A stretch of 64,000 bases of DNA from Okapia johnstoni (lineage: Eukaryota > Chordata > Mammalia > Artiodactyla > Giraffidae), in assembly GCA_024291935.2 (NCBI GenBank), contig CM044326.1:39078948-39142947 (forward strand), in the 5' to 3' direction. Position 1 is the first letter of the stretch. Each line of letters opens with the position of its first letter. Positions 13,570 through 25,666 of the stretch are shown here, in pieces. Below the pieces are notes generated by a model, which made no database searches, was not told the DNA's origin, and was given only the letters and a program-made list of their open reading frames with translations. The position numbers were made by a program, and so were the translations under genes.

Positions 13570-13800
13570 CTTTTTTAAAACATTTACTTTTAATTGAAGG
13601 ATAGTTGCTCTTCAATGTCGTGTGGGTCTCTGCCGTACATCAGCATGCGTCTGCCACAGACACACCTATGTTCCCTCCTTCCTGACCTCCCTCCTGCCGC
13701 CCACCCCACCCCTCGAGGTTCTCACAGAGCCCCAGCTTGAGTTCCCCAAGTCATACAGCCAATCTCCCCTGGCTATCTACTTTACGTGTGGAATAACCTA
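13570..13800 (-). mobile_element. Ruminant L1 3' end, antisense
   Basis: Carries the complement of the ruminant L1 3' UTR (TTTAATTGAAGGATAGTTGC, then the TACATCAGCATG and CCTCGAGGTTCTCACAGAGC landmarks), the same 3' UTR as in the large L1 ending at 51572. A decayed older L1 piece appears to follow to about 14270. Confidence 0.7.
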
Positions 13801-14282
13801 TCTTTTACAATGTGAAGAGAAACAAGACTTAAACAAATGCAGCTGGTTATGCTCACTTCATAGAAAGATTTTAGAAGTTTTTCTTCTCCTACCACAATAC
13901 AAAGAGTTTAAACAGCATTTAAATTATCTACTCCTAAAAAGTTGTGAAAATCTGAACTGGGAAAGCCTGACAATACCAAGTATTGGTAAGGATGCGGAGC
14001 AAATGGAGTTCGCACACACGAGCCCGCGTTTCAACCACACTGAAAACCTGTTGTTTGGCAGCTGCAACCAACCCAAAAGTTCCTCTCCTGTGCACATACC
14101 TAAGAGACGGAGACACACCCACAAAACACACGGTGAGGGACGACAACAGCTTCGCTCAGAAAGGCCAAACACCGGAAACCACGTGTCCGTCAACAGGAAA
14201 ACATGTGATACAACAGATGAACCTCCAGAGACATCACTCTGCCAGCAAAAGCTGGTACAGTCAAAGCTATGGTTTTTTTCAG

Positions 14283-14419
14283 TGAGAGCTGGATGTGAGA
14301 GTTGGACCATAAAGAAAAGGCTGAGTGCTGAAGAATCGATGCTTTTGAATTGTGGTGCCGGAGAAGACGCTTGAGAGTCCCTTAAACTGCAAGGAGATCA
14401 AAACAGTCAATCTCAAAGC
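14283..14419 (+). mobile_element. BovB (RTE LINE) 3' region, left half
   Basis: Encodes the C-terminal BovB reverse-transcriptase-protein motif C-E-S-W-T-I-K-K and reads to GGAGATCAAAACAGTCAATC. It resumes at 14748 after a nested SINE. BovB is the lineage known to have moved horizontally between squamates and ruminants. Confidence 0.88.
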
Positions 14420-14747
14420 AAAGTGAAAGTCGCTCAGCTGTGTCCAACCCTTTGAGACCCCATAGACTGTAGCCTGCCAGGCTCCCCTGTCCATGAAATT
14501 CTCCAGGTCAGAACACTGGAGTGGGTAGACATTTCCTTCTCTAGGGGATCTTCCCAACCCAGGAATCAAACCCAGGTCTCCCGCACTGCAGAAGGATTCT
14601 TTACCATCTGAACCACCAGGGAAGCCCAAGAACACTGGAGTGGGTAGCCTATCCCTTCTCCAGGGGATCTTCCCAACCCAGGAACTGAACGGGGGTCTTC
14701 TGAATTGCAGATGGATTCTTTACCAGCTGAGTACCAGGAAAGCCCAT
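14420..14747 (-). mobile_element. Dimeric Bov-tA/Bov-A SINE nested in BovB
   Basis: Two antisense units, 14420-14628 (full, ending ACCAGGGAAGCCC) and 14629-14747 (half). The phrase AACACTGGAGTGGGTAG occurs in both. Near-matching 9-bp target duplications, ATCTCAAAG (14411-14419) and ATCCTAAAG (14748-14756), flank the block. Confidence 0.82.
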
Positions 14748-15048
14748 ATCCTAAAGGAAATCAACCCCAAATATTCATTGGAAGGACTGATACTGAAGCT
14801 AAAGCTCCAATACTTTAGCCACCTGATGCCAAGAGCCAACTCACTGGAAAAAGACCCCGATACTGGGAAAGTTTGAAGGCAAAAAGAGAAGGGGCAGCAG
14901 AGGATGAGGTGGTTGGATAGCATCACCGACTCAATGGACATGAATTTGAGCAAACTCCAGGAGATAGTGGAGGACAGAGGAGACTGGTGTGCTACAGCCC
15001 ATGGGGTTGCAAAGAGTTGGACGTGACTTAGCGACTGAAGAACACCAC
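14748..15048 (+). mobile_element. BovB 3' region, right half
   Basis: Continues from 14419 in BovB order: AAGGACTGATACTGAAGCTA, the GACTCAATGGACATGAATTT landmark, and the 3' end AAGAGTTGGACGTGACTTAG. No intact frame. Confidence 0.88.
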
Positions 15049-15120
15049 CCACTCAAATGGTATGTTGATAAACCCAGACACTAAACAACACACTCTATGA
15101 TTCATTTCATTAATCCGTGA

Positions 15121-15342
15121 TGTGCTACGTCACTTCAGTCGTGTCCTACTCTTTTGATCCCATGGACTACTGGAACCCACCAGGTTTCTGTCCATGGAAT
15201 TGTCCAGGCAAAAATACTGGAGTGGGTTGCCATTTCCTTCTCCAGGGGATCCTCCTGATCTAGGGATCGAACCCACATCTCTTAAGTCTCCTGCACTGGC
15301 TAGCTGGTTCTTTACCACTAGTGCTGCCTGAGAAGCCCAATC
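15121..15342 (-). mobile_element. Bov-tA SINE, antisense
   Basis: Full-length antisense copy from the 3' end (ACTTCAGTCGTGTCCTACTC) to the tRNA-like head complement (GCTGCCTGAGAAGCCC), with the internal CTGGAGTGGGTTGCCATTTC landmark. Confidence 0.88.
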
Positions 15343-15962
15343 CATAATGATAGAAGTCAAATAGCAGGATCACTGAGTTAGAAGGTTTCTGGGGCTCTGG
15401 TCATGTCCCATACCCCAGTCTGTGTAATATCTATATTGTATGTTCACATCATCAAAATTAATCAAGTTATACACATGACGTATTTCATTCTATTTTTAAA
15501 TTTATGTAAAATTAACAGCTGATTACACAAACCTTAAGTGTTATAACAGTCAGGATCCAATCAGGAGTTAAAATGCATAAGTAACTTAAAAAACTTATAA
15601 TAAAAATTATTAATTTGTAAAAGGTAGTTGACTATTAAAAGGGGAAAGAGAACTCTAAGGAAGAGCAAAGGCAGGGAGCAGGTACAATCTACAAGATCAA
15701 AGGAGAGAAGACAGAAAGGAACTCCTCACTGGTTGGGCTGTGGCCAAGTCCACTGGGCGGCAGAGCTCTCGAGGGTGCCTGCTGGTACACAGGACTCCAC
15801 CTGCTGGGGTCCTGGTGGAAACAAGATAACTGCTACTGGGATGCTAAACTAAGCCACGGAGGATAAGCATGCTGTGCTCATCCACTCTTTAAAGCGGTGG
15901 GGGGGAAGCCAAGCACACTGCAACAGCAAGAGAAGCCCCTTCCCCACTCTGCCTAGCAGTGT

Positions 15963-15975
15963 CCCCCCCCCCCCC
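15963..15975. repeat. Poly-C run (13 C)
   Basis: Uninterrupted 13-base cytosine run, preceded about 60 bp upstream by a short G run. Liable to slippage and sequencing length error. Confidence 0.9.
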
Positions 15976-16296
15976 GACTAACCTAATATTGTGCTGGAGA
16001 GGAAAAAATGCTTACAAGGTCTAGTTCAAGCATCATCAACAGAGCAAAGAAAGATGTTTATGGAATTGAGAGGCAATAAACTGATAACCCGCATAAACGT
16101 TGCACAAAGGCTGACGAATCTCTGCACGTGCGGACGCACTTGGGTACCAACCACACTGGGACATTTTCACACCATCAAGTGTCCCTGGGCCCTCTTCTGC
16201 CACCACCCACTCCTGTTTTTCCCATCAAAGGCTACTGGTCGTGCCCTCGGGGTGGGCCTCTCCCTTTGGAGAAAGAACCTAGTCTGCCAGCTCTGC

Positions 16297-16318
16297 CTGA
16301 GACCTGATCAGGTCTCAG
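16297..16318. repeat. Perfect 22-bp palindrome
   Basis: The half-site CTGAGACCTGA is followed at once by its exact reverse complement, centred on TGATCA. There is no spacer and no recognised repeat around it. Confidence 0.95.
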
Positions 16319-17694
16319 ACCTGAGGGAGCCCCTCCTGGCACCCCCTGCACCCTGTCTGACCTTCGCTCCACCCAGTCACTCCTCTCATTCTCTGGTTCA
16401 GAGTAAAAGACGTCTCCGAGCTTCAGAGAATATGAAATCTGTGTGTCTCAATCTCCTTGTCCTTTCAAGAGGATTTCTGAACAGAAGAAAGGAGAAATAT
16501 TTAAAATCAGAAGTCTCTGGTCAAAAACTGTAATAAATAACATGACCAGAAGCACTTGCCTCGGTAAAGAACTTAAAATACTCACTGGAATTAAACAATT
16601 GCTTTAGTATATTATAGGTTTCTCCTAACAACGAAACCAATACCTACATTAAGGTTTCTATTGAAAGAATAAACCAGAGGGAACAAACCGCCACCCAATT
16701 AAATCTTTATGCATAATTTCTGCCCAGCTGGAGCAGAGCAAATCCAAGTTATGATGGCCAATCCGAGAGAGAGATTTCAAAGAAAAGCAAGTTTACTGTC
16801 ACTAACCATTACATAACCTGACCACTTCTCCTCCTGTTGACACTAAATGAAATTCAGATGCAAGTAAAAAGCACATGAAAATGTAAATCAATACCGCTCT
16901 TTACTGAAATCATTCACTGGTATATTCCATATTAGCATATTCACCAAAACTTAATTGTAAACAGAGCAATTATGGTACTAAAGTTACTAAATACACAAAG
17001 CAAGCCTGGAACTATACATATTCAAATAGAATTTCAGTGGCAGATCAACTTTTATATCTGAAACAATACCCTAATTAATAGTCAGCTCTGATAATGAAAT
17101 GGTCCTCTGTTTTTCAGATAACATTCCAAAAAAAGTTCTGCTATGAATATTAAAAGAAAGTTTTGTGAAAAGATTCTTAAAATTTCAATAGCTATATTTA
17201 TCACAATATGGTACTGTATTTAGACAACTGGCATTTTCCAAGTCCTGGATTCAAATTTGGAATTTTTTTTAATCCTCTGCTGAAGAGAGAAAAAAAAAGC
17301 TTGAATGAATCCAATAATGCCACTTACACTCAATGAGCTCTGAATTCATCATACCCAAACTGGGAAATTACAATGCTGTATAAAGCTTGTCACATATTGG
17401 ATGACTAGCCATACATTTTCCCTGAAATAGGTATGTACTTGAGTTTCTCTGAGGGGGTCATATATTTTTATGATATTTTCTTTAAAGTCCTAAGTTCTCT
17501 GATGCTTTTAAACTACACAGAGACACGCTGATTCAAGGATAATTTTGAACAACCTGGACTATTCACCATGCCATTAACATGGTACCAACATATTGTTAGC
17601 TCTGCTCTTTGCAGCAGAGAGCACTTTCTCACCCCCACTCCCCATATACACTTGCTGAAAATATTTTCCATACACAAAGATCTAGCTCTTCTGC

Positions 17695-17830
17695 AGTCAG
17701 ACATGACCTCTTAAGTTTCAGTCCTGTTCTTACTGCTTATTGCATTTGATAAACGTTCCCTATAAGTTCATGAGCTCCCTAAGTATGAGACCTGTCTTAC
17801 AATACACTGCACTTGGTAAGAATTCAATAT
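17695..17830 (+). mobile_element. L2 3' end
   Basis: Sense L2 3' pattern: AAGTTCATGAGCTCCCTAAG, then ACACTGCACTTGGTAAGAAT and ATTCAATA. Confidence 0.55.
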
Positions 17831-17879
17831 ATGTATCAAGTTATACAGCAAAAAGGTTAATATGTTTTTTTTTCCTCAG

Positions 17880-18700
17880 GTACCTGACATCTAACTTTAT
17901 GCTTAATATACATCCAAATGGAGTGGACACTGCCACTCCTTTGAAAAGCCTAGCAACTGAAATCCCTATCAAACCCTATTTAATCTCCTCAAAACTGTAG
18001 TTCCCCTTCCTAACTCATAGTTCTCAACAGATGACCTCATCTCCTAGTTTAGAGAAAAAAGCCAGAAACTTCAGTGGGAGCTCCTCTGTCCTTCCAAGAC
18101 TCCAATCTACACAGCACCTGCCTCCGCGTCAAGTCCAGCTTTGCTCCATCCTGTCCTCCTCCTCCATCAAACACCAGCTCCTTCTTCACCTGTATCCCAC
18201 CCCCTCCTACGTCCTGACTTAAAACCATTAACCCTTCTCTCAAATATTCAACATCTCCCTCAACGAGAGATTCCCCATCAGCTTTTAAATATGGCATGCC
18301 TATTAAAAAAAAAAAAAAAAATTTTTTAATTCCCCTCTGCTATCATCAGTACCAACTATCTTAAATTTATCTGTACTTACTAACGCACCCTTTCTCCTCA
18401 TGTCACCGCAACTCACTCCATCTGAATCACGAGTCCACCCCAACTACTGTCGCTCAGGGCTCTAAACCCGATGACCCTTCGAGTCACCTCATTCACTGCT
18501 CACTCCCCAGCAGCGCTCAACACGGCTGCTCACCCTTCCTTTTCCTTTTGCTTTCTCTTGCTTTTCTTGCATTTTGCATTCTTGCTTTCATTCTCTTGCT
18601 TTTGCTTTCTCAACAGAACACTTTCCTGGTTCTCACTCTACTGCTTCCGGCCCTGAGAGCCTAGATAATCTGGGAGACACAACAGTGAGTAAGAGCTCAT
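17880..18700 (+). mobile_element. Probable L2 internal fragment
   Basis: A pyrimidine-rich stretch with sense L2-body character (CTCATTCACTGCTCACTCCCC near 18487), interrupted by an A17 tract and a CTTGCTTTT-type repeat near 18540-18610. Family assignment is tentative. Confidence 0.4.
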
Positions 18701-18949
18701 TCTTTCAAGGAACTTGTTCCACGTTTGATGTGTATTTTTCCAGGACTGTATCACTCTAAAAAAGCAGACCATCTATATTTACACAGCTTAAACCACAATA
18801 CAAATTTTATAAGAATAGATTACATAAAAGAAAAACATGCTGTTAAGTAAAATTAAGACCTCTGGAAATAAAGTTAAGAGCTTTAAAAGTAAGATGAAGG
18901 CATATACAGAAAATATAACTGATTGATGTGATTTCCTTAAGCTAACAGA

Positions 18950-19160
18950 TCTCAAGAGTTTATAGCCTTCAAGCAGTATGTGCACACCCATGCTCAAAGC
19001 AGCACTATTCATATCCACCAAAATGTGGAAGCAACCCAGGTGTTCTGTCCATGAATGGGTGGATACATAAAATATGGTATAAATATATGATGCAATATCT
19101 GCAGCATTAAAAGGAAGGAAATTCTAACCCAGGTTACAATATGGAGGTACAAAGACAAGT
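18950..19160 (+). mobile_element. Old L1 3' part
   Basis: Contains the L1 ORF2 C-terminal landmarks AGCAGCACTATTCATATCCA and GTGGAAGCAACCCAGGTGTT. Confidence 0.7.
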
Positions 19161-19274
19161 GGTATTATTTCAAAGGTTGTTCCTATAGATGTTAATTACA
19201 CAAACCTATCTGTTATCACAGCAGTCAATAAAGGTCAACTGCGAATGACGTGAGCTCACCAAGAAGAGGAATGA

Positions 19275-19850
19275 CTTGTTCCCTCCCTCACTCAGCCAAC
19301 GCCCACTGATAGCCTGCCACATGCCCAGCACTGCTCTAGTCCTTCTCCAGCTCTTCACTGCTCTTCAAGGAACCAAACAAGGGTCCTACCTTTGACACGT
19401 GCATTCTAGAAGAAAGAGATAATAAAACCTACCATAATGGGAAAATTATCTAATATTTTAGAGGATGTACACGCTATGTTTAAAAAGAAGAAGAGCATGT
19501 CAGGGGGACAGAGGGCAGGGAGGGCACGGTGGCTGGGGGCAGCGTGTGGTGTCAACAGAGAGGTCACCGTCAGCCCCCCTGAGGAGGGGAGAACCCCCCC
19601 TGAGGGGAGAACCGAGCAAGGACAGGAGGGAAGTGGAAAGCTGGCCATGAGTATTTGGGCAGAGGGCTGAGTGGTGCAAAGCCCCTAAGTTAGGAGTGTG
19701 CCATACAAGCAAAGAGCAAGGGTGCCAGGTGGCTGGTGTGGAGTGGGCAAGGGGAAAGGAGAAGTCAGAGAAGGAACACGGGAGCATCAGATCAAGGGGA
19801 GCCCCAGGGGCCACTGTAAAGACTCTTACGACTTTAGCAAAAGGGTAAAC
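19275..19850 (-). mobile_element. L2 fragment, antisense
   Basis: Begins with L2 3'-end complement (CTGCCACATGCCCAGCACTG) and continues with antisense L2 body. Includes an internal short duplication of the CTGAGG-GGAGAACC motif near 19578-19611. Confidence 0.55.
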
Positions 19851-20314
19851 ATGATACTAGGAACAGGCATTATACTTGCATCTCGATTCACAATCCTCCA
19901 AATCAGTCAGGATGAAAATCATACTCTGACTACCCAAGTCAAGAATTCTCCCACTGACCAATTTCTCACCAAAATTTTTACATTTTTAAAATATTTCTGG
20001 CTAATGTGAATTATTCCATCCTCATTTCATCTATAAGCTGAACTTAATATAAACCTAAAACCTTAAGTGCCTTTGTCATTAAAGTCACCTCAAGGTAGGA
20101 ATGGTTTTATAAAGGATCAAAATAAGCAGACTAGGACTAGACCTTATCTTCCCTTTAACATACACATAAGTCCCATGGTAGTGCTACTACAGTAAGTGGC
20201 TGCAACCCTGGGACAGGAAATACAAAATTTTACTATGCTATGCCTCCTTCAGAATTTAAAATAAAAACAACACTGAATCCTACAGAATTTTGTATTATTA
20301 CAATCTATAGTGTC

Positions 20315-20622
20315 TGCTTCATTAATTCATTTGCTCAACAAATATTTACTGAGCACACACTCTGTGCCAGGAACTGCTCTAGCAGGTGGAAATAAAGCAG
20401 TTGACAAATGAAACAAAAATCCTGTCCTCACTGAGCTTATATATTATTTGAGGCAAGAAAGATAATATTTTTCAAATTTGAAACATGTGCAATGTCCTAT
20501 GGTGACAAGTACTAACAGAAAAAATAATAAAGGAAGAATAAGGGGTGGGGTGGGGGAGCTGGGGCTGAACCCGAAATGTGAGCTGGTAAAGCGGCACAAG
20601 AAAGTGACATTTAAGCAAAGGC
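20315..20622 (-). mobile_element. L2 fragment, antisense (left of nested SINE)
   Basis: Clear L2 3'-end complement, CAACAAATATTTACTGAGCA then TGTGCCAGGAACTGCTCTAG. Continues at 20841 after an inserted SINE. Confidence 0.82.
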
Positions 20623-20830
20623 TGGTGCTTCCCAGGTGGCTTGGTGGGAAAGAATCTACCTGCAATGCAGAAAATGTGGGTTCGATCCCGATCCCCGGGT
20701 CAGAAAGATCCCCCAGAGAAGGAAATGGCAACCCATTCTGGTATTTTTGCCTGGGAAATCCCATGGACAGAGGAGGCTGGCGGGCTATGGTCCATGGCAA
20801 GAGTCAGAGACGACTAAGCAACTAAACAAC
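20623..20830 (+). mobile_element. Bov-tA SINE nested in L2
   Basis: Sense copy from the head (GCTTCCCAGGTGGCTTGG) to the 3' end (GACTAAGCAACTAAACAAC). Flanked by target duplications AAGCAAAGGC (20613-20622) and AAGCAAAGAC (20831-20840), and it splits one antisense L2. Confidence 0.92.
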
Positions 20831-20840
20831 AAGCAAAGAC

Positions 20841-21280
20841 TTCAAGGTAAAGCAAGGAAGCTGGCCAGGCGGTGATGGAGAGGAAGAGCATCTCACGCTG
20901 AGGGAGCCACAAGCACAAGGCCGAGGGCCAGGGCCTGCCCAGCACAGCGAGGAGGCTGGCGCAGCTGGCAGAGAGAGCACTGGCTGACGTCAGACGCCTA
21001 AGGGCCAGGGGTGGCCATCACGTCCAGGATACAGGCCACTGTGAGGACACTGACTTTGAATTCAGTGAGGCGGGAAATCATGGCAAGGTTTGGAGCAGAG
21101 GAGTGGTGTGCTCTGATTGCGGTTTTCAAAGGGTCACTCTGGCAGACACGTCAAACAGACTTGGAAGGGGGCAAGGCAGAGACCGCTACCAGTTACTAGG
21201 ACAGTGTGGCTACTGGAGTAACCAACGCCTGCATTCATGCTTACTGACTAGTGAGAATGACAAGTTTTTAAAAACTGATT
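20841..21280 (-). mobile_element. L2 fragment, antisense (right of nested SINE)
   Basis: Resumes the L2 body (GGAAGAGCATCTCACGCTGA, TTGGAGCAGAGGAGTGGTGT, GGGTCACTCTGGCAGAC) in the same order and orientation as the left part. Confidence 0.8.
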
Positions 21281-22078
21281 TTAAGCCACCAAAGAGAGGG
21301 ATACAGAATAACAGGAGGTTTTTCCAACATTTTTTTTAACTTTATACAAGCTATCCACTCCCAAAAAAACAAGTCTCCAGTGCCAAGTCGAAACAATCAA
21401 TATTAGTGACAGATGGTCTAGGAAACATGCTGATCATCTCTTACTCTAGATTTTCTAAGCTCTATCTCATGGCAAGTTAATTCACCAGGAAATGAAACAT
21501 TTGAACTCACTTATTCCAAAGGCCTTTATAAAACACCTCCAGTATATGTGCTGGAAAATGTGCTAGGGGCTACAAATATAAACACAATAAAATGCAACCT
21601 TTGGCTTCAAGAAGCTGCACTTAGCTTCATGCAGAAACACCATCACACGGGATTTAATATTATATCATCTGCTTCAAACAAGGATCAATGAAAAGCTTGC
21701 CAGGTGAAGAATGTTTCTGAATTCTTTGATAAAAACTATTTATTAAAGAAAGTGAGCAGTTTCAGACATCTACAAGATCAAACTTTATTAGTTTCATGGT
21801 GGGAAGAAAAGTGCCTCTTCCAGTGATGGAAGTTTTTAAGCCATTAAGAGCTATGAAACTCCTGTTTCCCCTTTTTCACTGACTGGCAGGAAGTTCAAAA
21901 GAAAAGTATAAACTCGATTACATAACTACGCATTGTGGGAGGCAGTAATTCTCGATCCTGGCTACACATCGTGATTACCGGTAGAACTCTGAGACACTAC
22001 AGGCCCTATTTCACAAGAGCACTAGTGTCTTATGCTTTAATCCTGCACAGGCAGTTGTGAAGTGCAATCTGGACCACT

Positions 22079-22412
22079 GGTCTACATACATCATCCCTCA
22101 CTATCCTCAGGGGATTGGTTCCTCGACCCCCTTGGAAACTAAAATCCGCTCAAGTCCCTTACATAGAATGGCACAGTATTTGCATATATTCTGTGCACAC
22201 CCTCCCATATACTTTAAATCATATCTAGATTATTTATAATAACTAACACAATGCAAATGCTATGTAAATAGCTGTCCACGTGGCAAATGCAAGTTTCACC
22301 TTTTGGAATTTTCTGGAAATTTTTTTCGAGTATCTTTGATTCACAGCTAGTTGAATTCACAGTTGACTGAACCTTTGGATGCAGAACCAATGTATATCGA
22401 GGTCAACTGTGT
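22079..22412. mobile_element. Tigger/MER2-like DNA transposon
   Basis: Termini CATCCCTCACTATCCTCAGG and TATCGAGGTCAACTGTGTTC are degenerate inverted repeats of Tigger-derived non-autonomous elements. The body carries the typical AATGGCACAGTATTTGCATA region and the CAAATGCTATGTAAATAGCT segment. Confidence 0.75.
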
Positions 22413-23105
22413 TCTGGCACATCTTCCTTTCCTCATTAAGCCAATCATTTTCAATTAAGGGCTCTATTACAGACAACTCTATTGCATCAGAAAATTTTAA
22501 TAAAAGCCCCCTTCATTTTAGAAGTTGGGTAAAAAATATAAAGTAGTGAATGAACGATTCAGAAGGAGTCCCCCCACCCCACCCAAATCACCTTTTCCCC
22601 ATCCCATCCCAGGGCAAAGACCTTCATTCATATTTCAAACTTATTTGAAATTAAGAAATAATTACATATTTGGTATAAATGGCTTCCTGCCAGTTTACAA
22701 TAAGTCAAAGAATAAAATCAAGTAGAAGATAATCAGTCAATAAAGAACTTCATCACCTCTTCTGCTAAATTATATCAAGAATAATTTGAAAGCAATACAT
22801 CTAAAGACAATTCTCTTACAAATGAGCCAGCTAATCAGAAGTTGATTAATGCATCTGATGAGTGCAAAGAAATCATATGAAAAATAAAATATAGAATCTT
22901 GAGTTTATATACCCTTCCCAACAATCAACAGGGTCTCTTTCATATATTTACTTCATTTTATCCCCACAAATCCTACAGTTGAGACAGAACTGTGAGGATG
23001 ACGACAGGAATAAATGCAGTTATTACCAATACCATTTAACATAAACTAGTGAGAAGCAGGAAGGTTTCCTCTGACTTCTTGTTAGGGACACCCGATCAAT
23101 CTCCT

Positions 23106-23296
23106 GGGCTTCCCTGGTGGCTCAGCTGGTAAAGAATCCATCTGCAATGAGGGAGATCTGGGTTCAATCCCTGGGCTGCTAAAATCCCCTGGAGAAGGGA
23201 AAGGCTACCCACTGCAGTATTGTAGCCTGGAAAACGTCATGGACTGTACAGTCCATGGGGTCGCAAAGAGTCAGACATGACTGATCGACTCACTTT
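23106..23296 (+). mobile_element. Bov-tA SINE
   Basis: Sense copy starting GGGCTTCCCTGGTGGCTCAG. Flanked by an exact 10-bp target duplication TCAATCTCCT (23096-23105 and 23297-23306). Confidence 0.95.
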
Positions 23297-23394
23297 TCAA
23301 TCTCCTAGTTTCACTCAGAGAACCAGGCATATCAATACAAGTATGAAAACTATTCATCGCTGTTATGGTACTGTCAGCAACACGAACAAGTTAG

Positions 23395-23592
23395 TTAGTG
23401 TTAGGCACTCAGTTATGTCCAACTCTTTGCGACCCCATGGACTGCAGCCCGCCAGGCTCCTCTGTCCATGGAATTCTCCAGGCAAGAATACTGGAGTGGG
23501 TTGCCATGCGCTCTTCCAGGGGATCTTCCTGACTCAGGGACTGAACCAAGGTTCAACCAAGCATTGCAGGCAGATTCTTTACTATCTGAGTC
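23395..23592 (-). mobile_element. Bov-tA SINE, antisense
   Basis: Antisense copy with GACCCCATGGACTGCAGCCC and CTGGAGTGGGTTGCCATGCG. The head has a small internal duplication (GGTTCAACCAAG) and is truncated near CTATCTGAGTCA. Confidence 0.88.
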
Positions 23593-24280
23593 AAATGTAA
23601 CACAACAAACCAGGTAAATTTAGAAGTGAACTTCCATAGATAATGATGCTATCAATTCATAGGTTTATTCCTGAAAAACATTAAGCTAAACTCAAAGAAA
23701 CATTAAGCTAAACTTAAGACTGTGACACAATCTTTAGATGCAACTGTCAATACTAGTCGTGTTTTCACACCTAAGCTGCAAAGAACTAGGTGAAGACTCA
23801 GACTTCTAAGTTGGAAAAATAAAGTAGATTATCTTCATAGGAGAAAAGTTTGCTCTTATTCAGAGTTTTTAAAGTTGTATTAAAATAGTGATTAACATTA
23901 GATTTTTATAAAAAGTTTTGGTACAGTGAGTAAAATGTTTAAAATACAGTATCAGATGTACTTCAACTTTCATTTCCTTTAAATGATTTCCAGAAGTTCT
24001 AAAAGAGTAACCCTAACTGCAGAACTAAACTCAACCAAACATATACAGCATGGTACAGTTTACAACACAAGCCCAAGACACCTCACTGCCACCACTTCCC
24101 CCAACAGGAACAATTTCATGCAGTTTCTGCTGTGCGCCTCTCCTTCCGACTTCCGATGTAGCGGTTAAAAGATGCAAACAGGTCTCCACGAATCAACCGT
24201 GAAGAAGACACCACAGTCACACCTGGAAAACTCCTCGCTCTGCCCAGATGAAGGCATCTACTCAAAGAAAGGGACACACT

Positions 24281-24326
24281 TGAAGATGCCGAATTCAAAG
24301 GAGCGTGAAGATGCCGAATTCAAAGG
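24281..24326. repeat. 25-bp tandem duplication
   Basis: TGAAGATGCCGAATTCAAAG followed by GAGCG (24281-24305) is repeated at once (24306-24326, 21 matching bases). It is a recent-looking local duplication outside any recognised element. Confidence 0.9.
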
Positions 24327-24889
24327 GAGGTGGCACCTGGCTCCTTGAGCCATAAGCTCTACAAAACAGAGCTGAAAGGAATGCTTCTTTATGTAAAGAG
24401 AACACTGAGACTTTCCTAAACTTAGAAGTTTCGCACTGTACTGCTAATTTGTAAAATAACATTTAGCACACTTTGACGATCTTGTTAAATGAAAGATTTC
24501 CCATCAGTTCTGCTATGGGGCAGGGGGGGAGGGGACAAAATTAACTACCAAACTTTGTTAATTCTCCAGGTGTTCACTATTAAATCTCCACAGGATAGCG
24601 ACTGAACAACATCCTTCCTTGTGTATTCTTGCAGCAGGGCTCCAGGGAAGATTATTTCTAAACACTCTAAAGGAAATTAAGATGACCAAATAGTCAAGGT
24701 AAATCAGAAGAGGACTACAGTCACTAAAAAATACTGCATGAAAACATAATAAACTTTTCAGAATCCCAGAGAAGGGTTTTCTATACAACACACAAAATAA
24801 AACACACAGGCCTAAAGAAAATTGATGTGACAAAATAAAAATTCTCCACAGATTAAAAACACCATAAACAAATTCAAAGGACAAATGAA

Positions 24890-25550
24890 AAATATCTACA
24901 GAATATGTGACAAAAGGCTAATTTTCTCAGTACATATTAAAGAATCCTATAGATTATAAAAAAGACAAAAACCCAAGAGAAAAATGGCCAAGTGACAGAG
25001 AGAGGCAAATTCATGGAAAAAGAAATACAAATAACCTTAAAAAAAACTAGAGGAATTAGCAAATGCATACAAAGTAGAAAAGTAATATGATGAACTTCTA
25101 TGTACACATCACCCAGTTTCAACAATTATTCACATATCACCAGTTGGTATACCCAATCCATAGCCCCTCCCAAGAGCATTTTAAAGCACACCTCAAACAC
25201 AGTATCATTTCATGTTAGAAGTATTTACTTCTAACAGGGACTTTCTAAAAATACAGCCACATTGTCACACCTAACAAAATTAACAATTCCTTAATATCAC
25301 TTAATAAATAAATGTTCAAATATCCCCAAGTGTCTCAAGAAAAAAAAAAAGAAGTCTTCCTATAGCTGATTTTTTAGTCACTCACTGGCTGATACATCTC
25401 TGAATCTCTTGAGCAGACAAGAGCCACCTCCCTCTTTCTTTTTTTTCTTTCCCTTGTTGGTGTTCCACATTTTGGATTTTGCTGATTATCTTTTTATTGT
25501 CAAACTTGAGCCCTGTAGTTTTTGTTACTGTGGTTGCTAAAACTGCTCAA
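24890..25550 (+). mobile_element. Old L1M-type fragment
   Basis: An ORF2-like stretch (GAAAAATGGCCAAGTGACAG) is followed by a region with the ancient L1M 3'-side pattern (CACATCACCCAGTTTCAACA, then TTAACAATTCCTTAATATCA). An inverted repeat GTTAGAAGTA/TACTTCTAAC with a 2-base centre lies at 25214-25235. Confidence 0.55.
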
Positions 25551-25666
25551 TCTCTGGTGTCTGCCTTTCGGCAAGAGACCAGCAGAACACACCTCTAGTT
25601 CTGTGAGCTGGAAGAACACACACCCGCAGAACAGCGGGGCATCTGGTAAGAAATGTTGTCAAGAGC

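Noticed and set aside
13622..14374. 250-codon plus-strand open frame
   Set aside because: It runs through an antisense L1 3' end, an old L1 piece and the start of BovB; only its last residues match BovB. A mosaic, not a gene.
15991..16533. 180-codon plus-strand open frame in VRK1 intron 1
   Set aside because: No similarity I recognise, no promoter or splice signals, and antisense to nothing relevant. Most likely chance in a GC-richer stretch, although it contains the 22-bp palindrome.
20626..20830. tRNA-like A and B boxes in Bov-tA and CHR copies, here and elsewhere
   Set aside because: These are SINE heads derived from tRNA with SINE bodies attached, not tRNA genes. No intact stand-alone tRNA was seen.
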